Assembly (NCBI RefSeq): GCF_023721835.1
Contig: NZ_JAMKFE010000021.1
Span: forward strand, 1 to 64,000
Direction: 5' to 3'
DNA: 64,000 nt
Origin: Caldimonas mangrovi
GTDB lineage: Bacteria > Pseudomonadota > Gammaproteobacteria > Burkholderiales > Burkholderiaceae_C
A program made the position numbers and the translations under genes. The notes under the pieces were generated by a model. It did not search any database and had not been told where the DNA came from. It worked only from the letters and a program-made list of their open reading frames with translations. Below are positions 19,796 to 27,883 of the stretch, piece by piece (the stretch's first letter is position 1; the number at the start of each line of letters is the position of its first letter).

Positions 19796-21196
19796 ATGTC
19801 CCTCGTCACCCGCACCGAAACCGACTCGATGGGCGCCATCGAAGTGGTCGGCGACCGCTACTGGGGCGCGCAGACGCAGCGCTCCATGCACCACTTCCCG
19901 ATCGGCGTCGCGCGCTTCAAATGGCAGCGGCCGATGATCCGTGCGCTGGGCCTGTTGAAGAAGGCCGCCGCACAGGCGAACGCGGAACTGGGCGAATTGC
20001 CCGAAGACGTGGCGCGGCTGATCGAGGTGGCGGCCGACGAGGTGATCGACGGGCGGCTCGACGAGCACTTTCCGCTCGTGGTGTTCCAGACCGGCTCGGG
20101 CACGCAGTCGAACATGAACGCCAACGAGGTGATCGCGAACCGCGCCATCGAGATGGCCGGCGGCGTGATGGGCAGCAAGAAGCCGGTGCACCCGAACGAC
20201 CATGTGAACCGCGGCCAGTCGTCGAACGACACCTTTCCGACCGCGATGCACGTGGCCGTGGTCGAGCAGCTGCATGCGAAGCTGTTCCCCGCCGTCACGG
20301 CGCTGCGCAACACGCTGGCGGCCAAGGCGAAGACCTATGACCATCTCGTCAAGACCGGCCGCACTCACCTGCAGGACGCCACGCCGATCACGTTGGGGCA
20401 GGAGATCGGCGCCTGGGTGGCGCAGCTCGATTTCGGTTTGAATGCGGTGCGCGCCAGCCTGCCGGCCTTGCACGAACTGGCCATCGGCGGCACGGCGGTG
20501 GGCACCGGGCTCAACGCCCACCCGGAGTTCGGCGACCGCGCGGCGCAACGTCTCGGCGACCTGACCGGCCAGCCCTTCGTCTCGGCGGCGGACAAGTTTT
20601 TCGCGCTGTCGGCGCACGACGCGCTGGTGCAGACGTCAGCGGCATTGCGCACGCTGGCGGGCGGTCTGATGAAGATGGCCAACGACGTGCGCTGGCTGGC
20701 CAGCGGCCCGCGCTGTGGCCTTGGCGAGTTGCGCATCCCCGAGAACGAGCCGGGCTCGTCCATCATGCCGGGCAAGGTCAACCCGACGCAGTGCGAAGCG
20801 ATGACGATGGTTTGCGTGCAGGTGTTCGGCAACGACGCGGCGGTGGCCTTCGCCGGCACGCAGGGCAACTTCCAGCTCAATGTGTACAAGCCGGTGATGG
20901 TGCACAACGTGCTCGAGAGCCTGGAGCTGCTGGCCGATGCATGCGCGGCGTTCGACGCCTATTGCGCGCGCGGGCTGGAGCCGAACGAGGCGGCGATCGA
21001 CGAGCACCTGGAGCGCAACCTGATGCTGGTGACGGCGCTGAACCGCCACATCGGCTACGACGTCGCGGCGCAGATCGCCAAGCGCGCCCACCACGAAGGG
21101 CTGACCTTGCGCGAGGCGGCGCTCGCATCGGGCCACGTCAGCCCCGAGGACTATGACCGCTGGATCGACCCGCTGAAAATGACACGCCCCGGCTAG
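19796..21196 (+). CDS. fumC: class II fumarate hydratase
   Basis: FumC interconverts fumarate and malate in the TCA cycle; it is the iron-independent, oxygen-stable class. The 466-residue product shows the family signature [16 protein letters not shown], the active-site region [17 protein letters not shown] and the substrate-binding [13 protein letters not shown]. The ATG was chosen from the AAAGGAG nine bases upstream; the longer in-frame extension has no support. Confidence 0.97.
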   Translation: MSLVTRTETDSMGAIEVVGDRYWGAQTQRSMHHFPIGVARFKWQRPMIRALGLLKKAAAQANAELGELPEDVARLIEVAADEVIDGRLDEHFPLVVFQTGSGTQSNMNANEVIANRAIEMAGGVMGSKKPVHPNDHVNRGQSSNDTFPTAMHVAVVEQLHAKLFPAVTALRNTLAAKAKTYDHLVKTGRTHLQDATPITLGQEIGAWVAQLDFGLNAVRASLPALHELAIGGTAVGTGLNAHPEFGDRAAQRLGDLTGQPFVSAADKFFALSAHDALVQTSAALRTLAGGLMKMANDVRWLASGPRCGLGELRIPENEPGSSIMPGKVNPTQCEAMTMVCVQVFGNDAAVAFAGTQGNFQLNVYKPVMVHNVLESLELLADACAAFDAYCARGLEPNEAAIDEHLERNLMLVTALNRHIGYDVAAQIAKRAHHEGLTLREAALASGHVSPEDYDRWIDPLKMTRPG

Positions 21197-21227
21197 GGCC
21201 TGGTCACGCGTGGCACCATCGCGGCCC

Positions 21228-22160
21228 ATGATCGACGTGGTGGTGTTCTTCTTCCTGTTGGGTGTGTTCGCGCGCCTGGTCAAGTCGGACCTGCGGTTGC
21301 CGGAGGCGCTGTACGAGACGCTGTCCATTTATCTGTTGCTGGCCATCGGGCTGAAGGGCGGCATCGAGCTGTCGAAGCAGCCGCTGCTGACGCTGGCGCC
21401 GCAGGTGGGCGCGACGATGCTGCTGAGCTTCGCGATCCCGCTCGCGCTGTACCCGCTGTTGCGCGGCTTGCGGCTGTCGGGCGCCGACAGCGCCTCGGTC
21501 GCGGCGCACTACGGTTCGGTCAGCGTGGTGACCTTCGCGGTGGTCACCGCCGCGCTGGTGCGCCAGGGCATTCCCCATGAAAGCCACGCGCCGTTGTGGG
21601 TGGCGGTGATGGAAGCGCCCGGCATCGTCGCCGGGATCCTGCTGGCGCGTCTGTCCCGGCTCCAGGACATCCGCTGGGGCGCGCTGCTGCACGAGGTGCT
21701 GTTCGGCAAGAGCGTGCTGCTGCTGCTCGGCGGCCTGCTCATCGGTGCGGTGGCCGGCGAGGAAGGCACGGCACCCATCCATGCGGTGTTCGTCACGCCG
21801 TTCAAGGGAGTGCTGGCGCTGTTCCTGCTCGAACTGGGCCTGGTGGCCGGCGGCCGGCTGGCCGAGGTGAAGCGCTTCGGCGCGGTGGTGATCGGTGTGG
21901 GCCTGCTGGTGCCGCCGGTGCTGGCGCTGGCGGGTGCGATGGTCGGCGTGGCACTCGGGCTGTCGACCGGTGGCGTCGCGGTGCTGGCGACGCTGGCCGC
22001 CAGCGCGAGCTACATCGCGGCGCCGACCGCCATGCGCATCGCGGTGCCGGAGGCGAATGCCGCTCTGTCGATCACCGCGGCACTGGGCATCACGTTCCCG
22101 TTCAACATCGTGCTTGGCATCCCGCTGTACATCCGGCTTGCGGTTGCGTTGACTTCGTAA
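21228..22160 (+). CDS. sbtA: SbtA-type sodium-dependent bicarbonate transporter (DUF897)
   Basis: The SbtA family takes up bicarbonate with Na+ in cyanobacteria and also occurs in many heterotrophs. The 310-residue product is almost entirely hydrophobic, with about 10 membrane segments in two related halves. Family-like segments include YLLLAIGLKGG, AHYGSVSVVTFAVVTAAL, VAVMEAPGIVAGILLAR and ASASYIAAPTAMRIA. A PII-like gene follows after 12 bases, the same pairing as cyanobacterial sbtA-sbtB. It starts 31 bases after fumC. Confidence 0.85.
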   Translation: MIDVVVFFFLLGVFARLVKSDLRLPEALYETLSIYLLLAIGLKGGIELSKQPLLTLAPQVGATMLLSFAIPLALYPLLRGLRLSGADSASVAAHYGSVSVVTFAVVTAALVRQGIPHESHAPLWVAVMEAPGIVAGILLARLSRLQDIRWGALLHEVLFGKSVLLLLGGLLIGAVAGEEGTAPIHAVFVTPFKGVLALFLLELGLVAGGRLAEVKRFGAVVIGVGLLVPPVLALAGAMVGVALGLSTGGVAVLATLAASASYIAAPTAMRIAVPEANAALSITAALGITFPFNIVLGIPLYIRLAVALTS

Positions 22161-22172
22161 AGGAACCCGGCG

Positions 22173-22481
22173 ATGGCCCTGACCAAACACCCCCGGCAGC
22201 TGCTGGTCATCATTGCCGAGGCGGCCCTGGAGAAGTCGCTGGTGCGCGACGTGAAACGGCTCGGCGCGCACGGCTACACCGTCTACGACGTGCGAGGCGA
22301 GGGCGAGTCCGGCGTGCGGGAGGGCGCCTGGGAGGCCGACCGCACGATCGAGATGAAGGTGATCTGCGAGGCCGGCGTGGCCGACCAGATCGCGCAGCAT
22401 GTGCTGACGGCGTATGCACCCCACTACGGCGTCACGATGTTTTTTGCCGACGCGCTGGTGCTCAGGCCGGAGAAGTTTTGA
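22173..22481 (+). CDS. PII-like signal protein, SbtB-type partner of the bicarbonate transporter
   Basis: The 102-residue product fits the trimeric PII/GlnB-like fold, with beta-strand LLVIIAEAALEK, helix VRDVKRLGAHGYTVYDV and a T-loop region around GEGESGVREGAW. SbtB proteins bind adenine nucleotides, including cyclic AMP, and gate SbtA. The conserved uridylylation Tyr region of GlnB is absent. Position directly after the SbtA gene supports the pairing. A structured repeat begins right at the stop codon. Confidence 0.8.
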   Translation: MALTKHPRQLLVIIAEAALEKSLVRDVKRLGAHGYTVYDVRGEGESGVREGAWEADRTIEMKVICEAGVADQIAQHVLTAYAPHYGVTMFFADALVLRPEKF

Positions 22482-22552
22482 CCCCCCTACGCGCTGCGCG
22501 CGCCCCCCGAGGGGGCGGCACTGGCAGACCGGCGGAGCCGATCTGCGGCGCC
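22481..22552 (+). repeat. structured intergenic repeat, copy B (after the PII-like gene)
   Basis: It has the same three-hairpin layout as the copy at 9861: CGCGC-TGC-GCGCG, CCCCCCGAGGGGG, then a stem centred on CCGGC-GGA-GCCG with GCAGA/TCTGC outside it. Bases in the arms differ from copy A but pairing is kept. It overlaps the last base of the stop codon. Confidence 0.7.
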
Positions 22553-22610
22553 ACTCGAAAGGGCGGCGGGCTGGCGCCGGCCGCATTTGCCTGGGCTTGC
22601 GGTGGAAATG

Positions 22611-22644
22611 AAAAAGCGACGGGGCTTGCGCCGCGCCGCTTTTG
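22611..22644 (-). terminator. terminator of the RRM protein gene
   Basis: On the minus strand a G+C-rich stem with arms beginning AAAAGCG and ending CGCTTTTT is followed by a T run. It lies 34 bases past the RRM gene stop. The stem is imperfect in the middle. Confidence 0.5.
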
Positions 22645-22677
22645 CGGGCTGAGCCGGAGGCTCAGCGTGACCGGGGA

Positions 22678-23121
22678 TCAGTAGCCGCCGCGGCCGCCAC
22701 CGAAACCACCACGGCCACCGCCGCCACCACCACCACCGAAGCCGCCGCGGCCACCGCCGCCGCCACCACCACCGAAGCCGCCTTCACGACGGCCACCGCC
22801 ACCACCGCCGCCGAAGCCGCCGCCACCACCGCGCGGGCCGCCGAAGCCGCCACCGCCGCCGCCCGGACGGTCTTCACGGGGGCGAGCCTCGTTGACCACG
22901 ATGGCGCGGCCCGACAGGGACTGGCCGTTCATGCCGTTGATGGCAGACTGGGCTTCGGCATCCGAGCCCATTTCGACGAAACCGAAGCCCTTGGAGCGAC
23001 CGGTGTCGCGGTCCATCATGACCTTTGCGGAGGTCACGGTACCGAATTGCGAGAAGGCGTCATTCAGATCTTCGTCGCGAACGCTGTAAGCGAGATTGCC
23101 TACGTAAAGCTTGTTGCCCAT
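22678..23121 (-). CDS. glycine-rich RRM RNA-binding protein
   Basis: The 147-residue product has one RNA-recognition motif at residues 1-80, with RNP2 KLYVGNLAY and RNP1 KGFGFVEM, then a tail made almost only of Gly, Arg and Phe (about 87-147). Such proteins bind single-stranded RNA and in bacteria are often cold- or stress-induced chaperones. The gene stands alone. Its predicted promoter implies an untranslated leader of about 90 bases. AAAGGAG lies 9 bases before the ATG. Confidence 0.93.
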   Translation of the reverse strand: MGNKLYVGNLAYSVRDEDLNDAFSQFGTVTSAKVMMDRDTGRSKGFGFVEMGSDAEAQSAINGMNGQSLSGRAIVVNEARPREDRPGGGGGGFGGPRGGGGGFGGGGGGGRREGGFGGGGGGGGRGGFGGGGGGGGRGGFGGGRGGY

Positions 23122-23216
23122 GAGAGAGCTCCTTTCAATACACGTCAGTCAGTTGGAGCTTCTACCCATCATGAACCACTCAGATCGAGGCGCCGCATCC
23201 ACACACACGAAAGGCC

Positions 23217-23245
23217 ATTATGTGGTCACCCGGGGGCGATGTGAG
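23217..23245 (-). promoter_or_regulatory. predicted promoter of the RRM gene
   Basis: On the minus strand, CTCACA (23245-23240), a 17-base spacer and CATAAT (23222-23217) match a sigma-70 promoter with 4 of 6 and 5 of 6 bases. Confidence 0.4.
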
Positions 23246-23334
23246 CACCATGTGTGAAAAAGTGTTGTTTCCGCATGCGCGATGGCGGGCAAAATCGCAC
23301 GCTTCGGCCGGTGGTTTCCCCTGCGCCCCGACGA

Positions 23335-23363
23335 TTGGTGATCGGCAGGCCACTGGGTATCAT
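23335..23363 (+). promoter_or_regulatory. predicted promoter of the zinc-ribbon gene
   Basis: TTGGTG (23335-23340), a 17-base spacer and TATCAT (23358-23363) match a sigma-70 promoter with 4 of 6 and 5 of 6 bases, about 105 bases before the zinc-ribbon ATG. Confidence 0.45.
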
Positions 23364-23475
23364 CGCCCGCGCTGCCGGGCCGGGACGCGGCCTGACGAAG
23401 AACACGGGTGCACGCCAGCGAGCGGGCGGCACCCTCCGCTCGAGCGCCGCGGCGCGGGCGCCTCTGGAGGACACC

Positions 23476-24594
23476 ATGAGCTTGATTTGCCCCAAGTGCG
23501 GGACCGACAACCGCGACAAGGCGAAGTTCTGCCGCGGCTGCGGCGCTTCGTTGGCCGGTGTGGCGGCCGATGCGCCGGCACCCGTCGAGCCGCCCGCCGC
23601 CGTGGCGACCACGCCGCTCAAACCCTGTCCTGCCTGCGGCACGCCGAACGAGGCCAGCGCCTTGCAGTGCCGGGTGTGCGGCCTGCCGATGAACCCGCAG
23701 GCGCCTGCGCCGGCGGGCAGTGACGTCGACCTCCTGCTCGGCCTGGGCAACACGGCGCCGACCCCCCTCGACGACGCCACCGTGGTGGCGTCGGCCCCGC
23801 TGCCGCCTGTGCCGCCGCCCCCGCCGCCGCCCGCGGTCCCGGCGGTCGACCCGTTGTCGGTGCTGCCGCCGGTAGAGGCTTCGCCGCCCGCACCGCCGCC
23901 GCCGGCCGACGCACCCGCCAGCTTCATGGATCAGCCCCCGCCGTCGGAGCGCAAGGCGCCGCTGATGTTGGTGGGTCTGGTGGCCGCCGGCGTGCTGGCG
24001 GGTGCCGGCGCATGGTGGTTGTTGCAGAGCAACAAGCCACAGGAGCCGATGGTTGAAGCGGCCCCGCCGGCTCCAATGGCTGCGCCCGCTCCCGCCCCTG
24101 CGCCCACGCCGGAACCTGCGCCTGCACCGGCCGCGATGCCGCCGGTGGTCGCCGAACCGACGCCTGAGCCGGCCAGCGCCCCCGCGGAGATGACCGCGGC
24201 GCCAGCCAACCCGCTCGGCGCCCTGTCGGCCGAGGACGAAGCCGCCGCGAAGAAGGCGAAGGACGAAGAGCGGGCCAAGGCACGTGCCGAGGCCCGCGCG
24301 CGAGCCAAGGCGAAGGCCGATGCCGAGGCGCGCGACCGCGCCGAGGCCGCCGCACGCGCCGCCGCCGCCAGAAAACCGGAGCCGCCCAAGCCGGCATTTG
24401 TGCCGCCGCCGGCCCCGGCGGCTGCGTCGGCCGCGCCCGCGGTGCCTGCCGATGTCTGCGGAGGCCGCGTTTTCATCGCCCTGCTGAGCTGTCTGAAGTC
24501 CGAGTGCCAGGACCCGGTCAAGGCCAGGCATCCGAAATGCGTCGACTTCCTCGAAGCCGAGCGGCGGCGCGAGCGGCAGAACCAGCTCCGTTAA
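23476..24594 (+). CDS. zinc-ribbon membrane protein with charged coiled region
   Basis: The 372-residue protein starts with a double zinc ribbon: CPKCG/CRGCG at 5-24 and CPACG/CRVCG near 53-72. A Pro/Ala-rich linker follows, then one membrane helix (LMLVGLVAAGVLAGAGAWWL), another Pro/Ala linker and an Ala/Lys/Glu/Arg-rich helix likely to be coiled coil. The C-terminus is Cys-containing (VCGGRVF, SCLKSECQ). Function is unknown. The start is set by CTGGAGG before the ATG. The next gene also carries a zinc ribbon, so the two may work together. Confidence 0.75.
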   Translation: MSLICPKCGTDNRDKAKFCRGCGASLAGVAADAPAPVEPPAAVATTPLKPCPACGTPNEASALQCRVCGLPMNPQAPAPAGSDVDLLLGLGNTAPTPLDDATVVASAPLPPVPPPPPPPAVPAVDPLSVLPPVEASPPAPPPPADAPASFMDQPPPSERKAPLMLVGLVAAGVLAGAGAWWLLQSNKPQEPMVEAAPPAPMAAPAPAPAPTPEPAPAPAAMPPVVAEPTPEPASAPAEMTAAPANPLGALSAEDEAAAKKAKDEERAKARAEARARAKAKADAEARDRAEAAARAAAARKPEPPKPAFVPPPAPAAASAAPAVPADVCGGRVFIALLSCLKSECQDPVKARHPKCVDFLEAERRRERQNQLR

Positions 24595-24648
24595 GCTAGG
24601 CCGGTCAGGCCGTGCCCCACCGGCGCGGCCGCCTCGCCCCATTTCCCC

Positions 24649-25851
24649 ATGGCCCTCAGCAGCGACAAGATCCAATCGGCCGGCGCCCTGCTGGCTTGCG
24701 TCGATGCCGTGCGCAACGCGCCAGCGCTGGCGGTGCTGCTGGGCACCTTCGCCGCGTCCGGCCTGCTGCTGGCGATGCTGGCGCAGTCGCTGTCGCGCGG
24801 ACAGGCCGCGACGACGGTGCTTTATGGGCTGCTGGCCCTCACCACCGCGTTCTATGGCGGCAATGCCGCCGGCCTGCTGGTGATGGACGACGCCAAAGGG
24901 CAGCCACGGCGCAGCGTGGCCAGTGCGCTCGTGACGTCGCTGCGCATCGCACACCGCCTGCTCGGTGCGCTGTTGCTGATCGGCATCACCTACGCCGCCG
25001 GAGCTTTCGTGTTGGCGGTGGTGCTGCTCGTCTGCAAGACGCCGGTACTGGGCCCTGTGGCTTTCACGCTGGTGCTGCCGGCCGCGGTGGTGGTGGTGGG
25101 GCTGGCGCTGCTGGCGGTGCCGACCGTGATCGTGCCGCTGGCCGCGCCTGCCATCTGGGACGGGGCCGACACGCTGCAATGCGTCGGCCGGCTGTTCGCG
25201 ATCGCGCGCCGGCGGCTGCTCGACGTCGTCTTGATGATGCTGTTCGTCGGCCTGCTGGCGGGCGTGATCGGTGCACTGGTGATGTTCGTCGTGCTGGCCG
25301 GCGGGCAGACGGTGGCGCGGCTCTCGGCGGCCATCCTCGGGCCCGAAGCGCCGGCTGACCAGTTGATGGCCGGGCTGTTCGGTTTCGGCCTGCGCAGCCT
25401 CGCGGGCGCCGGGGTTCCGGTCGGCGCCAAGGCCTACGCGGTGGCCGGTGTCATCGGCGGCGGGGTGGTGGCAGCCGCCGGCATGGTGCTGCCGGGGCTC
25501 GTCTACCTGCGCGGCGCCTGCACGGTGTACCTGGCGCAGGCCGACGTGGCGCCGCTGCCGGCACCGGCGTCGCCCGGCGCGCCGGTGCAGCGCACGGAAC
25601 CGCGACCGGCGGCGCCACGCGGCATCCTCGCGCCGCCGCCCGATTCGTCCGGGCTCGACACGACCATCACCATGGCGAGGGCGCCGCTGCAGCCCACCGA
25701 GCCGCGGCCCCACGCGGTGGACGTCGACCTGTCGCTCGACGAGATGGAGGCCCCCGCGCATTGCCCGGTGTGCCGTCATGCGCTGCTGCACAACGACCGC
25801 TTCTGCGGCGTTTGCGGCACGCCGGTGAACGACCCCCGCTCGACACCATGA
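24649..25851 (+). CDS. polytopic membrane protein with C-terminal zinc ribbon
   Basis: The 400-residue protein has about six to seven membrane helices in its first 300 residues. A Pro-rich cytoplasmic linker follows, then a C-terminal zinc ribbon, HCPVCRHALLHNDRFCGVCG. The family is not recognised. It begins 54 bases after another zinc-ribbon protein and overlaps the next gene by 4 bases (ATGA), so it is part of a run 23476-29343. It could be a membrane scaffold or sensor, but nothing in the sequence fixes a function. Confidence 0.75.
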   Translation: MALSSDKIQSAGALLACVDAVRNAPALAVLLGTFAASGLLLAMLAQSLSRGQAATTVLYGLLALTTAFYGGNAAGLLVMDDAKGQPRRSVASALVTSLRIAHRLLGALLLIGITYAAGAFVLAVVLLVCKTPVLGPVAFTLVLPAAVVVVGLALLAVPTVIVPLAAPAIWDGADTLQCVGRLFAIARRRLLDVVLMMLFVGLLAGVIGALVMFVVLAGGQTVARLSAAILGPEAPADQLMAGLFGFGLRSLAGAGVPVGAKAYAVAGVIGGGVVAAAGMVLPGLVYLRGACTVYLAQADVAPLPAPASPGAPVQRTEPRPAAPRGILAPPPDSSGLDTTITMARAPLQPTEPRPHAVDVDLSLDEMEAPAHCPVCRHALLHNDRFCGVCGTPVNDPRSTP

Positions 25852-26621
25852 AGCTGCGCATCGCGAGCCTGGTGCCTTCGGTCACCGAGTTGCTCGCGGC
25901 ACTGGGGCTCGCGCCGTGGCTGGTGGCCCGCACCGGCTTTTGCATACATCCGCGCGAGGTGCTGGCGGCGGTGCCGAAGGTCGGCGGCACGAAGGACGTC
26001 AACCTGCCCAAGCTGCGGCGTCTCGCGCCGACCCACGTGATCGTCAACGTCGACGAGAACAAGCGGGCGACGGTGGAGGCGCTGCGTGAGTTCGTGCCGC
26101 ACGTGGTGGTCACGCACCCGTGCGCACCGCACGACAACCTTGCGCTGTACCGGCAGATGGCCGCCTGCTTCGGTGATGTCGACGGCGTGCTCGAGCGGGG
26201 CGCGGCGCTGGGCCGCGCCCTCGAAGAACAGCTGCAGCTGACCTCGGCCCGCACCTGGCCGCGACGGCAGGTGTTGTATTGCATCTGGCGCGAGCCGTGG
26301 ATGACCGTCGCCCGGGACACCTACATCTCGCGCATGCTGGCGCTCGTGAACTGGCACACCCTGCCGGCCGTCGAGGGGGGGGCGCATGGCGCGGCACGCT
26401 ACCCGGCCTTCAGTGGCAGCGAGCCGTGGCTGGCCGAGGTCGACGAGGTGCTGCTGAGCAGCGAGCCGTACCGTTTCGGCCAGGCGCATGCCGACGAGGT
26501 GCGGCGCTGGCTGGGGCGCGACGTGCGCCTGGTCGATGGCGAACTGCTGAGCTGGTATGGGCCGCGTGCCGCGGCCGGTGTGGGCTATCTGCGCGAGCTC
26601 GCCGGTGCGCAGCTCAAGTGA
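25848..26621 (+). CDS. BtuF-like helical-backbone metal receptor, no signal peptide
   Basis: The 257-residue product resembles the periplasmic-binding-protein family of BtuF and FhuD: IASLVPSVTELLAALGL at the start, VGGTKDVNLPKLRRLAPTHVIVN, and a C-terminal lobe with WLAEVDEVLLSSEPYRF. It lacks an export signal, so it may act in the cytoplasm or be misnamed as a receptor. No BtuCD transporter genes are adjacent. A PduO-type cobalamin adenosyltransferase lies 6 kb away, a weak hint of corrinoid use. Confidence 0.8.
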   Translation: MKLRIASLVPSVTELLAALGLAPWLVARTGFCIHPREVLAAVPKVGGTKDVNLPKLRRLAPTHVIVNVDENKRATVEALREFVPHVVVTHPCAPHDNLALYRQMAACFGDVDGVLERGAALGRALEEQLQLTSARTWPRRQVLYCIWREPWMTVARDTYISRMLALVNWHTLPAVEGGAHGAARYPAFSGSEPWLAEVDEVLLSSEPYRFGQAHADEVRRWLGRDVRLVDGELLSWYGPRAAAGVGYLRELAGAQLK

Positions 26622-26662
26622 AGGCGCGGTACGCCGATAACGAATGGCCGCTGCCTTGTGCC

Positions 26663-27883
26663 ATGACGCTCGACGCCCAGACGCTGTTTCTTTCGATGTG
26701 GGTCAACGTGACCCTGATGAGCTGTGCACTCGCCGTCGGCGTGCACTGGCGGCAGAAGACCTCGCGCACCGGCATCCACGCCTGGAGCGCGGCCTTGTTG
26801 TGCCAGTCGGCCGGCTGGGCACTGCTGATGCTGGCGTTCCGCGGCTGGCCGCGAGGGCTGTCGACGCTGGGTGCGGCGGCGCTGGTCGCGAGCGTCGGCT
26901 GCATGTATGTCGCCGTGCAGTCCTATTTGCGGCGGCCCGTGCGGCCGGCGTGGGTGGTCGTGCCACCGCTTGCGGTGGCGGTCGTGCACTGGTTGGTGTT
27001 CTCCCATTTCGGCGCTCGCATCGCGGTCGTCAACGGCGTGCTGGGCGTGCAAATGGGCTGGCTCGCGTGGGCCCTGCTGCGCCCCGGTGCCGCAGCTTCC
27101 AGCTGGCGTTGGCGCTGGCTGGCGGGCGCCGGGCTCGCCGCGTCGGCGCCGCTGGTGTTCGGTCGCATGGCCATTGCGCTGTGGGCGCCCGAGCGCTACC
27201 CCGCCTTCGATTCGCCGCATTGGCTCAACGCGCTCGGCCTGCTGGTCAACAACGCCTGCCTGACGATCGGCACGCTGGCCTTCCTGCTGGCACATCGCGA
27301 CGAGGCGGAACAGGCGCTGCGCCGCCTGGCCACCGTCGACGGGCTGACCGGTGTGCTCAACCGCCGCACGCTGCTGGAGCGAGCCGAAGAGCAGGTCGCG
27401 CTCGCGCGCCGGCACTGCCAGCCATTGGCGGTGCTGATGCTGGACCTCGACCACTTCAAGGAGATCAACGACACGCGGGGCCACCCGGCCGGTGACCGGG
27501 CGCTGGAGCTGTTCGCCGACGCGCTGCGGCTGACGCTGCGCCAGCCGGATTTGGTCGGCCGCTATGGCGGCGAGGAATTCTGCGTCGTGCTGCCGATGTC
27601 CGGGTTGGACGCCGTGCGAGGCATCGATGCGCGGCTGCGAGAGCGTCTGCAGCACGAGGTCGGGCCGCTGCTCGGGTTCCGACTCGGCTTCAGCGCCGGG
27701 GCGACGCAGTTGCAGCCGGACGACGACGGGCTGGGCGCGGTGATCGCGCGGGCCGATCGGGCCCTGTACGCGGCCAAGTCCGCGGGGCGTGGCCGGCTGG
27801 TGCTGGAGGGCACGCAGGCGGCCGGGGACGCCGGCCCTGCTGATCGCGCGGTGTTGCCCCCGACGCCTACAATCGATCCATGA
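26663..27883 (+). CDS. membrane diguanylate cyclase (GGDEF domain)
   Basis: The product makes the second messenger cyclic di-GMP from two GTP. The 406-residue protein has about seven membrane helices in residues 1-215 and then a GGDEF domain starting at RLATVDGLTGVLNRR. The active-site motif is RYGGEEF, and the inhibitory I-site RxxD is present as RQPD five residues before it, so product inhibition is likely. An in-frame GTG at 26618 overlapping the upstream stop is an alternative start. The stop overlaps the tldD start (ATGA). Confidence 0.92.
   Translation: MTLDAQTLFLSMWVNVTLMSCALAVGVHWRQKTSRTGIHAWSAALLCQSAGWALLMLAFRGWPRGLSTLGAAALVASVGCMYVAVQSYLRRPVRPAWVVVPPLAVAVVHWLVFSHFGARIAVVNGVLGVQMGWLAWALLRPGAAASSWRWRWLAGAGLAASAPLVFGRMAIALWAPERYPAFDSPHWLNALGLLVNNACLTIGTLAFLLAHRDEAEQALRRLATVDGLTGVLNRRTLLERAEEQVALARRHCQPLAVLMLDLDHFKEINDTRGHPAGDRALELFADALRLTLRQPDLVGRYGGEEFCVVLPMSGLDAVRGIDARLRERLQHEVGPLLGFRLGFSAGATQLQPDDDGLGAVIARADRALYAAKSAGRGRLVLEGTQAAGDAGPADRAVLPPTPTIDP

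Larger units (their letters stand above)
23122..23475. other. divergent intergenic region between RRM and zinc-ribbon genes
   Basis: This 354-base gap carries the leader and predicted promoter of the RRM gene on the minus strand (23217-23245), and the predicted promoter of the zinc-ribbon gene on the plus strand (23335-23363). No coding sequence or RNA gene was recognised in it. Confidence 0.5.

Noticed and set aside
22680-22860. Apparent tandem repeat of GGC/CCA-rich triplets
   Set aside because: It is the coding sequence of the Gly/Arg tail of the RRM protein, not a separate repeat element.
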